Positions 26,157-34,580 of a stretch of 64,000 nt of DNA are shown piece after piece. The position numbers and the translations under genes are program-made. This DNA comes from Microbacterium sp. Leaf320 (lineage in GTDB: Bacteria; Actinomycetota; Actinomycetes; Actinomycetales; Microbacteriaceae): positions 274,539 through 338,538 of the forward strand of contig NZ_LMOD01000002.1 in assembly GCF_001423485.1 (NCBI RefSeq), in the 5' to 3' direction. Position 1 is the stretch's first letter, and every line of letters begins with the position of its first letter. The notes beneath the pieces are model-generated. The model did no database searches. It was given only the letters and a program-made list of their open reading frames with translations, and had not been told where the DNA came from.

Positions 26157-27725
26157 ATGAAGCTTTCTTCCCCCCGACGCAGAGCGGCCCGCGCGTCCGC
26201 CGTCACCGCTGGAATCGCGTCGATCGCACTGCTCGCATCCTGCTCGGTCGCGAACTCGGAGTCGCAAGGCGGCGGCGAGGGTGGCACCGAAGACACCCTC
26301 CGCGTCGTGCTCACGCAGGAGCCGCCCACGCTCGAGGCATGCGACGCGAACCTCACCTCGACGGGTGTGGTCGTGCGCAGCACGGTGACCGAGCCGCTCG
26401 TCGAGCGCAACCCGTCGACCGGAGAGCTCGAGCCGCTGCTCGCCACCGAGTGGGAGCAGACCGGCGACACCGAGTGGACGTTCACCGTCCGCGACGACGT
26501 CACGTTCCAGGACGGCACCCCCTTCGACGCCGAAGCGGCCGCCTACTCGATCGACCGCGCCGTGAACGGCGACCTCGGCTGCAACGTCGAGGGCTACATC
26601 TTCGGTGACGACGACCTCGAGGTCGCCGCCACCGATGCCACCACCCTCACCGTGACCACCCCGAGCCCCGACCCGATCCTCCCGCTGAAGCTCTCGTTCA
26701 TCGAGATCGTCTCCCCCGAGACCTCGAACACGGAGTTCGTGCGCGAGCCCATCGGCACCGGCCCCTACGCGATCGGCGACTGGCAGGCCGGCACGAAGCT
26801 CACCCTCGACCGCAACGACGACTACTGGGGCGACGCTCCGCAGTTCGCCGAGGTCGAGTACCAGTGGCGGTCGGAGGGCACCGTCCGTGCCGCGATGATC
26901 ACCAGCGGCGAGGCAGACATCGCCCTCGGCCTCAGCGCCGAGGACGGCATCGGCGACTTCGGCGTGAGCTACCCGAACAACGAGACGATCGCACTGCGCT
27001 TCTCCGGGCAGACGGCGCCGCTCGACGACATCCGCATCCGCCAGGCGATCAACTACGCGATCGACCGCGAGGGCATCGTCTCCTCCCTCTACCCCGACGG
27101 CGACGTGGTCGCCGCGCAGCTGATCCCCGAGGGCATCGTCGGCTTCAACTCCGACCTCGAGCCCTGGGAGTACGACCCCGAGAAGGCGAAGGCCCTCGTC
27201 GAGGAGGCTGCGGCTGACGGTGTCCCGACGGACACGAAGATCCTCATGCCGGTGCGCACCGCGCAGTTCCCGAAGGTCAGCGAGCTCGGCGAGGTCCTGC
27301 GCGAGCAGCTCGCCGCCGCCGGCCTCAACGTCGAGCTCCGCATGGTCGACACCACGCAGCACCTGCAGTACCAGCTGAGCCCGTTCGTCACGAACGAGGG
27401 CCCCATCTCGATGCTCATCCAGCACGGCAACCAGGCGGGTGACGCGCAGTTCACGGTCGAGCAGTACATGCTCACGGGCGGTGCGCAGGCCGAGTTCGGC
27501 GACCCGGGTCTGGACGAGCTCATCAACACGGCCCGCACCCTGACCGGCGATGAGCGTCAGGCGGCCTACGAGGACGTGTTCGCCTACGAGCGCGAGAACG
27601 TCGTGGCCCTCGCCCCGATCGCGCACCAGACGGTCATGCTCGGTCTCGCCGACCGCGTGACGTACGAGCCCAACTCGTCGACCGGCGACGAGCTGCGCAT
27701 CAAGGAGGTCTCGCTCGCGGGCTGA
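26157..27725 (+). CDS. ABC transporter substrate-binding lipoprotein (family 5, peptide/opine type)
   Basis: This 522-residue protein begins with a lipoprotein signal peptide ending in LLASC, so it is anchored outside the membrane. The mature protein matches the solute-binding protein family 5 fold (LRVVLTQEPPTLEACDAN, ATEWEQTGDTEWTFTVRDDV, IRQAINYAIDREGIV). The family includes peptide, nickel and some carbohydrate or opine binders. The ATG has GGAGGAACCG upstream. It leads an operon with two permeases and a TauE/SafE protein. The setting suggests that it binds an aldarate or a derivative. Confidence 0.9.
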   Translation: MKLSSPRRRAARASAVTAGIASIALLASCSVANSESQGGGEGGTEDTLRVVLTQEPPTLEACDANLTSTGVVVRSTVTEPLVERNPSTGELEPLLATEWEQTGDTEWTFTVRDDVTFQDGTPFDAEAAAYSIDRAVNGDLGCNVEGYIFGDDDLEVAATDATTLTVTTPSPDPILPLKLSFIEIVSPETSNTEFVREPIGTGPYAIGDWQAGTKLTLDRNDDYWGDAPQFAEVEYQWRSEGTVRAAMITSGEADIALGLSAEDGIGDFGVSYPNNETIALRFSGQTAPLDDIRIRQAINYAIDREGIVSSLYPDGDVVAAQLIPEGIVGFNSDLEPWEYDPEKAKALVEEAAADGVPTDTKILMPVRTAQFPKVSELGEVLREQLAAAGLNVELRMVDTTQHLQYQLSPFVTNEGPISMLIQHGNQAGDAQFTVEQYMLTGGAQAEFGDPGLDELINTARTLTGDERQAAYEDVFAYERENVVALAPIAHQTVMLGLADRVTYEPNSSTGDELRIKEVSLAG

Positions 27726-27754
27726 CCGCGAGCGAGAGTGAGAGGCGGGCGACC

Positions 27755-28744
27755 ATGTGGACCTACCTGAGAAAACGGATCCTGCAGAGCGCGCTGCCGC
27801 TGATCGCCGTCGTACTGGGTGTCTTCGTGCTCGCCCGTCTCACCGGCGATCCGTCGCAGCTGTACCTTCCGCTGAACGCCACCGACCAGATGCGCGAGGA
27901 CTTCGCCGCCCGCAACGGCTTCGACCAGCCGCTGTGGAAGCAGATGGGCGACTACTTCCTCGGTGTCCTGCAGCTGGACTTCGGTCAGTCGCTGCGCACC
28001 GGGGAACCCGCCGCCGAGATGGCGCTGCGCGCCTTCCCCGCCACCCTGCAGCTCGCCGCGGTGACGATGGTCCTCGCGATCGTCATCGCCATCGTGCTCG
28101 GCAGCTGGGCGTCGCTGAAGCCGAACGGCATCGCCGACCGCATCGTGAGCTTCTTCTCGATGACGGCGGCCAGCGTGCCCGACTTCTGGGTGGCGATCCT
28201 CGGCATCTGGATCTTCGCGATCACCCTCGGCTGGCTGCCGACATCCGGAACCTCCGGCGCTCTCGTCTGGATCCTGCCGGTCGCGACGCTCATGCTGCGA
28301 CCGGTCGGGGTGCTCGCCCAGGTGATCCGCGGGTCGATGGTGACCGTGCTCGGGCAGCCGTACATCCAGGTCGCCCGCAGTCGCGGCGCCGGCCAGATGC
28401 ACATCGTCTCGAAGCACGCGCTGCGCAACGCCGCAGCACCTGCCCTGACCGTCGCCGGCGACCTGACCGTCGGCCTCATCAACGGCGCGGTCGTGGTGGA
28501 GTCGATCTTCGGCTGGCCGGGCATCGGCAAGCTCATGATCGACTCGATCCTGCAGCGGGATTTCGCGGTGCTGCAGGCCGCGGTGCTGATCACCGCTCTG
28601 GCGATCTTCGCCCTCAACATCATCATCGACCTCGGTTACGCGCTGCTGGATCCCCGCGTGCGGCCGACCTCGGGAGCCAAGGCCCGTCGCCGCGGTCCCG
28701 GGGCACTCTCTGACACGAAGGCAGAGGTGCTGACGAATGTCTGA
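27755..28744 (+). CDS. ABC transporter permease (DppB type)
   Basis: This 329-residue integral membrane protein begins MWTYLRKRILQSALPLIAVV, typical of DppB/OppB permeases, and has six predicted helices. The EAA-like loop (ARSRGAGQMHIVSKHALRNA) contacts the ATPase. It overlaps the next permease gene by 8 bases (28737-28744), indicating coupled translation. Confidence 0.92.
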   Translation: MWTYLRKRILQSALPLIAVVLGVFVLARLTGDPSQLYLPLNATDQMREDFAARNGFDQPLWKQMGDYFLGVLQLDFGQSLRTGEPAAEMALRAFPATLQLAAVTMVLAIVIAIVLGSWASLKPNGIADRIVSFFSMTAASVPDFWVAILGIWIFAITLGWLPTSGTSGALVWILPVATLMLRPVGVLAQVIRGSMVTVLGQPYIQVARSRGAGQMHIVSKHALRNAAAPALTVAGDLTVGLINGAVVVESIFGWPGIGKLMIDSILQRDFAVLQAAVLITALAIFALNIIIDLGYALLDPRVRPTSGAKARRRGPGALSDTKAEVLTNV

Positions 28745-29702
28745 CAACGCATCGACCGTCACCGTCCTCACGCAGAAGGCGCGCGGAGCCCGCTCGTCGG
28801 GTCGCGCCAACCTCTGGCAGCTGCTGCTGAAGGACAAGGTCGCCACCGCCGCCGCCATCGTGCTGTCGTTCATCGTGCTCACCGCGATCATCGGTCCGCC
28901 ACTGTTCGGCGAGATGGCGCAGCGACAGGACCTCGGCGCGCGCAACATGCCGCCGTTCAGCTTCCAGCTCGGCTGGGAGTACGTCCTCGGCAGCGACTCG
29001 CTGGGTCGCAGCCTGCTCGCCCGCATCATCACCGCGGCGGGAACCACGCTCGGTGTCGCGGCGGCCGCCGTGGTCGTCTCGGCGGTCGTCGGCTCGATCT
29101 GGGGCATGTGGGCGGGGTTCCACCGCGGATGGCGCGAGTCGGTGTCGATGCGCATCGCCGACGTCATCATGAGCTTCCCCTCGCTGCTGCTCGCCGTCGT
29201 GATCCTGTACGTGTTCAACCCGAGTGCGGCCAACATCGTGCTCGTGCTCGCGATCACACGCATCCCCCTCTACCTGCGCACCGCGCGAGCGGATGCCGCC
29301 GAGCTGCGTTCACGGATGTTCGTCGACGCCGCGACCAACTTCGGAGCCACCAACCGCGCCATCGTCTTCCGGCACATCGTCCCGAACGTCCTGCCGACGC
29401 TGGTCACGCTGGCGACGCTGGAGTTCTGCTACGTGATGCTGGCCGAGTCGTCGCTGAGCTTCCTCGGCATCGGCATCCAGCCGCCCGATGTCAGCTGGGG
29501 CCTCATGGTCTCGCAGGGGCGCCAGTACCTCGCCGAGGCGTGGTGGCAGTCGGTGCTCCCGGGTCTGGCGATCGTCATCACCACGGTCTGCGCGAACGTG
29601 CTGGCCGCATGGCTGCGTCTTGCGACCGATCCCGGTCAGCGCTGGCGCCTGCAGAGCAAGAAGCGCCGTCGTGTGATCGGCTCGATCGCCCCGCGCCGCT
29701 GA
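28737..29702 (+). CDS. ABC transporter permease (DppC type)
   Basis: This 321-residue partner permease has an N-terminal helix after about 38 residues, the periplasmic GSDSLGRSLLARII signature of DppC/OppC proteins, and the EAA loop DAATNFGATNRAIVFRHIVPN. It pairs with the upstream permease. No ATPase gene follows; the only peptide-type ATPase in the window is the fused gene at 34581. Confidence 0.92.
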   Translation: MSDNASTVTVLTQKARGARSSGRANLWQLLLKDKVATAAAIVLSFIVLTAIIGPPLFGEMAQRQDLGARNMPPFSFQLGWEYVLGSDSLGRSLLARIITAAGTTLGVAAAAVVVSAVVGSIWGMWAGFHRGWRESVSMRIADVIMSFPSLLLAVVILYVFNPSAANIVLVLAITRIPLYLRTARADAAELRSRMFVDAATNFGATNRAIVFRHIVPNVLPTLVTLATLEFCYVMLAESSLSFLGIGIQPPDVSWGLMVSQGRQYLAEAWWQSVLPGLAIVITTVCANVLAAWLRLATDPGQRWRLQSKKRRRVIGSIAPRR

Positions 29703-29709
29703 GCCTGTC

Positions 29710-30435
29710 GTGACGCCCCTCGAGTTCGTGCTGCTGGGGGCGGTCATCCTCGCGGCCGGCTGCCTGCAGGGGTCGATCGGATTCGGCATGGGCATGCTGG
29801 CGGCTCCCTTCATCGCCCTCATCGACGCCACGCTGCTGCCGGTGCTCGTGATCATGCTGGCGATGGTCGTGACGCTGATCGTGGTGGTGATGGACCGCGC
29901 AGCCCTCGACCTGCGCGGCGCCGGCTGGGCGTTGGCGGGTCGAGTGCCGGGAACCGTCGTCGGGGCAGGGCTCGTCACCGTGATGTCGGCGACGGCGCTG
30001 TCGTGGGCGGTCGCCGGCGTCGTGCTGCTGGGCGTCGTCATGTCGCTGCGCGGCTGGCACCCGCGGGTGACCAGGGCGACACAGGCGGTGGCCGGGGCGC
30101 TGTCGGGCCTCATGGGCACGACGACGTCTGTGGGCGGCACGCCGATGGCGATCATCTGGCAGGGGTCGGAGGGGCCGCGGCTGCGCGGCACGATGTCGGC
30201 GTTCTTCCTCGTCGGCTCGTCGCTGTCGCTCGTCGCCCTGTTCCTGTGGGGTGCTGTGCCGCCGCACGCGCTCGTCACCGCCGCCTGGATGGCGCCGTTC
30301 GCCGTGGGCGGGGTGGTGCTGTCGCGCTTCGTGAACCGGTTCCTCAACCGTCGGCGCACGCGCGCGATCGCACTCGGCGCATCCGCTCTGGGCGCGGTGA
30401 CGCTGATCGTCACCCGCCTGGTCGAGATGTTCTGA
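29710..30435 (+). CDS. TauE/SafE-family membrane exporter
   Basis: This 241-residue protein has about seven or eight hydrophobic helices and the repeated glycine-rich motifs of TauE/SafE carriers (GCLQGSIGFGMGMLAAP near the N-terminus, LSGLMGTTTSVGGTPMAI in the middle). Relatives move sulfite, sulfoacetate or other organic anions. The GTG start at 29710 lies 7 bases after the permease stop, so it belongs to the same operon. Its presence with a sugar-acid importer is unexpected. Confidence 0.85.
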   Translation: MTPLEFVLLGAVILAAGCLQGSIGFGMGMLAAPFIALIDATLLPVLVIMLAMVVTLIVVVMDRAALDLRGAGWALAGRVPGTVVGAGLVTVMSATALSWAVAGVVLLGVVMSLRGWHPRVTRATQAVAGALSGLMGTTTSVGGTPMAIIWQGSEGPRLRGTMSAFFLVGSSLSLVALFLWGAVPPHALVTAAWMAPFAVGGVVLSRFVNRFLNRRRTRAIALGASALGAVTLIVTRLVEMF

Positions 30436-30523
30436 GCGGATGCCGGGGCGCTCAGCCATGTGGTGAGTCACGCGGAGCACGAAGGCTGGAGAGAACCGCG
30501 CGAGCGCCGTCTCCACTGATCAC

Positions 30524-30802
30524 CTACTTCTGTACGCCAGCATCCTTGCCGTGGCGCTCCTCGAACGCTCGAACCTCGCGAAGAACTCGGCGGAGCACGA
30601 AGAGCTGCGCAACTGCCAAACCAGCATTCACAACGCCCACGATCAACCGCATCACGTCGAGATCCGCAGAGTCGTCGAGCAACCCGGAGCTCAGCCACCA
30701 TACGGCGCTGACAGTAAAGACGACGAGAAGAGCGATCGCCAGCGTTCTCTTTCGCTGCAGCGCCAGGCGCTGCTGTGTGAGGGACGGCTCGGGCTCGCTC
30801 AT
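30524..30802 (-). CDS. small two-helix membrane protein, unknown function
   Basis: This 92-residue product has a basic N-terminus, two hydrophobic segments (TLAIALLVVFTVSAVWWLSS and LIVGVVNAGLAVAQLFVL) and a charged C-terminal helix (RRVLREVRAFEERHG). TATGCT stands 6 bases before the ATG at 30802, so a leaderless transcript is likely and supports the gene as real. No family is recognised. Confidence 0.6.
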   Translation of the reverse strand: MSEPEPSLTQQRLALQRKRTLAIALLVVFTVSAVWWLSSGLLDDSADLDVMRLIVGVVNAGLAVAQLFVLRRVLREVRAFEERHGKDAGVQK

Positions 30803-30855
30803 GCGCAGAGCATACCGAGAGGGTGCCGACGCACAACGGGGATGGCGTTGCCCAG

Positions 30856-31053
30856 TCAACCGGCGGGGTCTTCGCCGAGTTCGGTCAGGCGCGCCTGGAT
30901 GTCGCGCGCCTCGTCCTCGTGAAGACTCTGCTGTTGGTGCGCGCCGAGGCCGCCACCCATACTCAGACCGCTCAGCCACGCTTCGCGGTGGAGGCGCTGA
31001 ACCTCAGCGAGACGCCGACGCAATCGCACGATCTCGTCATCAGAACCGACCAT
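30856..31053 (-). CDS. small charged protein, unknown function
   Basis: This 65-residue product begins MVGSDDEIVRLRRRLAEVQ and is predicted to be two helices rich in R, E and L around a glycine turn (SGLSMGGGLGAHQ). TACGCT is located exactly 6 bases upstream of the ATG at 31053, the leaderless pattern seen repeatedly in this window. No family is recognised. Confidence 0.5.
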   Translation of the reverse strand: MVGSDDEIVRLRRRLAEVQRLHREAWLSGLSMGGGLGAHQQQSLHEDEARDIQARLTELGEDPAG

Positions 31054-31112
31054 GCGGACAGCGTAGCTCGCCCCTCTGGTTGGGCAGGAAGGAGGCGCCG
31101 ACGCCTGACCGC

Positions 31113-32105
31113 TCAGCGCACCTGACGCTCGAGCGGGAGGCCGGCGTCGAGCAGGTCGATGTTGCGGGCGATGTCGGCGGCCCGCGCGGTGAAGACCTCG
31201 CGGGCATGGCCCGAGTGGTGCGGGGTCAGCACGACCCGGTCGAGCGCAGCGAATCTCTGCACGACAGGCGGCGCCTCGGCACCCTGCGGAGCATCCCACC
31301 AGACGTCGATCGCCGCTCCTCCGATGCGTCCCTCGTCGAGGGCTGCATACAGCGCGTCCTCGTCGAGGAGCGCACCGCGGGCGACGTTGATGATCAGCGC
31401 GTCGCCGTGAAGCTGCGCGAGCGCGGCGGCATCGATCATCCCCCGCGTGCTCTCGGTCAGGGGTGCGGTGACGACGACGACATCGCTCTCCGCGAGCAGC
31501 GGATGCAGGTGGTCTTCGCCGTACACGCGATCGAGCAGCTCGGTTCCCGGGCCACCCGCATCCGGATGCCGACGCAGGGCGACCACGCGCATCCCGAAGG
31601 CCTTCGCCAGGTGCGCCACGGAACGACCGATCTCGCCGTAGCCGACGAGCCCGAGAGTGCTCCCGGCCAGCGCGCGGTGGTACGGGGCGTCAGCCGTGGC
31701 GATCGTGCGCCACTCCCCTCGACGCATCTCGGCGTCGGCCTCGAGCGCACGACGGCGCAGCATGAGCGCGGTCATGATCACGTGCTCGGCGATCGCGGCG
31801 CCGTGATGACCGGTGTTGCACAGCGGCACACCGTCGGGCACGGCACCGGCATCCACCCGGTCGACTCCGGCACCCGTCGCGTGCACGAGATGCACGCGGT
31901 TGCCGTCGGCCATGTCGTCGGCCGTGAGCCGCGAGCAGATCACCACATCGGCGCCCGCGATCGCCGCGCGAGCGGAGCCGGGCACCTCGAGGTCGGCGAA
32001 CACCCACTCGTGCGGCCGCTCGGTGCGACGCAGGTCGTCGGCGAACGCCGACATGATCGGGTCGGTGACCGCGATGCGCAACGGATCCCGCCGCACCGCG
32101 CTCAC
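31113..32105 (-). CDS. D-isomer-specific 2-hydroxyacid dehydrogenase
   Basis: This 330-residue protein has GLVGYGEIGRSVAHLAKAFG for NAD(P) binding, NVARGALLDEDAL with the conserved Arg, and a catalytic His in LTPHHSGHA. The GTG at 32105 is chosen because it overlaps the stop codon of the upstream enolase gene (GTGA, 32102-32105). The pair forms an operon. It is the second such dehydrogenase in the locus and is only distantly similar to the one at 24920, so the two probably act on different keto acids. Confidence 0.85.
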   Translation of the reverse strand: MSAVRRDPLRIAVTDPIMSAFADDLRRTERPHEWVFADLEVPGSARAAIAGADVVICSRLTADDMADGNRVHLVHATGAGVDRVDAGAVPDGVPLCNTGHHGAAIAEHVIMTALMLRRRALEADAEMRRGEWRTIATADAPYHRALAGSTLGLVGYGEIGRSVAHLAKAFGMRVVALRRHPDAGGPGTELLDRVYGEDHLHPLLAESDVVVVTAPLTESTRGMIDAAALAQLHGDALIINVARGALLDEDALYAALDEGRIGGAAIDVWWDAPQGAEAPPVVQRFAALDRVVLTPHHSGHAREVFTARAADIARNIDLLDAGLPLERQVR

Positions 32106-33415
32106 CAGCGAGGGCTTTCCAGCACGTATCCCGGGTCGACTCGCTGCATGTAGCCGGTGTCGTCGCGCTCGCGGATGCCGCCGTCGAGATACTGCCTGTG
32201 CAGCCGCGCCAGCGCCTCCGGGTCGAGCTCGACGCCGAGGCCCGGTGCGGTCGGCACCGCCAGCGATCCGTCGCGGAACGTCAGGGCGCCGGGGGCGATG
32301 ACGTCTTCGTCCTCGCGCTTCCACGGCCAGTGCGTGTCGCACGCGTAGCCGACGCCGGGGGTGGCACCGGCGAGGTGGGTCATCGCGGCGAGGCTGATGC
32401 CGAGGTGCGAGTTCGAGTGCATGGAGAGCCCCCACCCGAGAGTCTCGGCGAAGCCGGCGAGCAGCCGGGATCGTTCGAGACCTCCCCAGAAGTGGTGGTC
32501 GGAGAGCACGATGTCGATCGCGCCGAGCCGCACGGCCTCGGCGACGTGCGAGAACGCGACGACGCACATGTTGGTCGCGAGCGGCAGATCGGTGTGGCGG
32601 CGCACCTCGGCCATGCCCGCAAGGCCCGGGGTGGGGTCTTCGAGGTACTCGAGCACATCCTTCAGTGCGTCGGCCACCCGCAGCGAGGTCTCGACGGTCC
32701 AGGCGCCGTTCGGATCGATCCGCAGCGGGTGATCGGGAAACTCCTCGCGCAGCGCGAGGATCGCCGCGATCTCGTCGTCGGGCGCGAACACCCCGGCCTT
32801 GAGCTTGAGCGCTGTGAATCCGTAGGCGTCGACGATGCGATGCGCCTGCGTGACGATGCCGTCCGGCGTCAGCGCCTCGCCCCATTCGTCGGATGCCTCA
32901 CCCGGGTGGCCTGCCCACTTGTAGAAGAGGTAGCCGCTGAACGGCACGGCGTCCCGCACGCGTCCGCCCAGCAGCTCACTGGCGGGCATGCCGAGCAGCT
33001 TGCCGCGGATGTCGATGGCGGCCACGTCGAACGGCGAGAGCACGCGGTCGCCGGTGCTCGTGCCGGTGACCATGCCCGACATGCCGTGTCCGCCCTGCAC
33101 CCCGTCGCCGGCCACACTGCGTTCGACCCACGCTCGCAGGTCGTTCGTGGCGAACACGTCGCAGCCGAGCACGGCGTCGGCGGCGACCCGCAATCGCTGC
33201 AGGTGCGCGCTGTCGCCGTAGGTCTCGCCGAGTCCGACGACGCCCGATTCGGTGGTCACCTGCACGATGGCGCGCAGCGCGAGCGGCTCGTGCACGCCGA
33301 CGGTGTTGAGCAGCGGCGGGTCGTGGAATGCGACCGGCGTGATGCGGACGGACCGCACCGCGTTCTCGGACAACCGCGTGGCAGCCGGGACAGACAGCAG
33401 GAACTCTTCGGACAT
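32102..33415 (-). CDS. enolase-superfamily glucarate dehydratase-like enzyme
   Basis: This 437-residue protein shares the architecture of gudD: LKLKAG catalytic Lys, metal ligands in RIDPNGAW, LEDP and ATNMCVVAF, and the catalytic His region MHSNSHLGIS, followed by a DTHWPW signature. It is clearly diverged from the gudD at 20925, so it may act on another aldarate such as galactarate or idarate. The ATG at 33415 has GGAGG upstream. It is divergent from the LysR gene and shares a promoter block with the kdgD operon. Confidence 0.85.
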   Translation of the reverse strand: MSEEFLLSVPAATRLSENAVRSVRITPVAFHDPPLLNTVGVHEPLALRAIVQVTTESGVVGLGETYGDSAHLQRLRVAADAVLGCDVFATNDLRAWVERSVAGDGVQGGHGMSGMVTGTSTGDRVLSPFDVAAIDIRGKLLGMPASELLGGRVRDAVPFSGYLFYKWAGHPGEASDEWGEALTPDGIVTQAHRIVDAYGFTALKLKAGVFAPDDEIAAILALREEFPDHPLRIDPNGAWTVETSLRVADALKDVLEYLEDPTPGLAGMAEVRRHTDLPLATNMCVVAFSHVAEAVRLGAIDIVLSDHHFWGGLERSRLLAGFAETLGWGLSMHSNSHLGISLAAMTHLAGATPGVGYACDTHWPWKREDEDVIAPGALTFRDGSLAVPTAPGLGVELDPEALARLHRQYLDGGIRERDDTGYMQRVDPGYVLESPRW

Positions 33416-33480
33416 CACGCCTCCGTTGGTGAGACTCCGGGACTCCGCTTCGACGGATTCCGCGTCATCGAGTTTCTCCG

Positions 33481-33516
33481 ACACTATGGTGGGGACAGAT
33501 GCGCGGACAAACCAAA
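33481..33516 (-). promoter_or_regulatory. promoter of the second dehydratase operon with LysR-type site
   Basis: On the minus strand TTGTCC and TAGTGT lie 18 bases apart. GATGCGC-NN-ACAAACCAAA (33498-33516, plus strand) matches 24873-24891 except at the two spacer bases. It is positioned between the dehydratase and the divergent LysR gene, the usual place for LysR control. Confidence 0.6.
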
Positions 33517-33547
33517 ACTCGCACTGATTGATGTCGGGAGTGGATCG

Positions 33548-34456
33548 ATGATCTCGCTGGTACAGCTCGAATGCTTCATCGCCGTCGCGGAGGAACTGCA
33601 CTTCGGTGCGGCCGCGACCCGACTCAAGATGACGCAGCCGCCGCTCAGTCGGCAGATCCAGCAGCTCGAGCGCGAGCTGTCGACGAGGCTCTTCGATCGC
33701 ACCAGCCGTCGCGTCGCGCTGACCCAGGCCGGGCGCGCGCTGCTCCCCAACGCGCGGCGCCTGATCGACCTCGCGGCGAAGGCGGTCTCGGACGTGCGCT
33801 CGGTCGGCGAGGGCGCCGCCGGAACCGTCACGATCGCCTACACCGCGATGGCCGGGCAGGCCGTGGTGCCCGATCTGCTGCGGCGCGCGTCGGCCGAGCT
33901 GCCCGGCGTCACCCTGCTGCTGCGCGAACTCGTCTCGCTCGACCAGGTGGAAGAGCTCGACAAGGGCACGGTCGACATCGGCCTGATGCGGCCACTGCTC
34001 GCCCGGCCGCAGATCAGCAGCCGCGCGGTGTACCGCGAGCGGCTGGCGGTGGCGCTCCCCAGCGACTCGGCACTGGCGCAGCGCGCGGAGCCGGTGAAGC
34101 TCATCGACCTCAAGGACGAGTCGCTGCTCATGTACTCCCCGAGCGGCGCGCGCTACTTCCACGACCTGCTGCTGTCGATGTTCGTGGCGAGCGGGGTGCA
34201 TCCGCACATCGTGCAGTACGCCGGGCAGGTGCCCGCCCTGCTGGCGATGGTCAGCGCCGGCATCGGGTTCACGCTCGTGCCGCAGTCCGCCGAGCGGATC
34301 TCTCCCGACACCGTGACGCTGCTGCCGATCAGCGAGGCCGATCCGTCGTCGCGGGTGAACAGCGTCGAGCTCGACATCGCGTGGAACTCCGAGTCGCACA
34401 ATCCCCTCGTCGAGCGTCTGCTGAATCTGATCGACGACGTGGATCACGACGACTGA
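33548..34456 (+). CDS. LysR-family transcriptional regulator
   Basis: This 302-residue protein has an N-terminal LysR HTH (LVQLECFIAVAEELHFGAAA, then TQPPLSRQIQQLERELSTRL) and a periplasmic-binding-like effector domain from about residue 90. LysR proteins of this branch (CatR/BenM-like, LFDRTSRRVALTQAGR) respond to pathway intermediates. The ATG at 33548 has GGGAG upstream. The gene is divergent from the enolase operon and is the best candidate regulator for the whole sugar-acid locus. Confidence 0.9.
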   Translation: MISLVQLECFIAVAEELHFGAAATRLKMTQPPLSRQIQQLERELSTRLFDRTSRRVALTQAGRALLPNARRLIDLAAKAVSDVRSVGEGAAGTVTIAYTAMAGQAVVPDLLRRASAELPGVTLLLRELVSLDQVEELDKGTVDIGLMRPLLARPQISSRAVYRERLAVALPSDSALAQRAEPVKLIDLKDESLLMYSPSGARYFHDLLLSMFVASGVHPHIVQYAGQVPALLAMVSAGIGFTLVPQSAERISPDTVTLLPISEADPSSRVNSVELDIAWNSESHNPLVERLLNLIDDVDHDD

Positions 34457-34470
34457 TCCATGCAGTGGGC

Positions 34471-34527
34471 GCATTGCCCAATGCCGATGTAGTGCTTGAT
34501 CGGGATGAATCCCCACGCATAGCGTGA
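34471..34527 (+). promoter_or_regulatory. promoter region of the fused ATPase gene with inverted repeat
   Basis: GCATTG-CC-CAATGC (34471-34484) is a perfect dyad. GCATAGCGTGA (34517-34527) contains the -10 candidate TAGCGT and is identical in 11 bases to the -10 region of the kdgD promoter (minus strand, 24855-24865). This ties the ATPase gene to the sugar-acid regulon. Confidence 0.55.
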
Positions 34528-34580
34528 ACGAGAAGATGATCAGTGCTGATGACACGACCCGTGCTCGACGAGGAGGACGC

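Noticed and set aside
32198-33547. In-frame upstream extension of the LysR gene
   Set aside because: The extension is antisense to the enolase gene. The ATG at 33548 has a ribosome-binding site and gives a normal LysR length.
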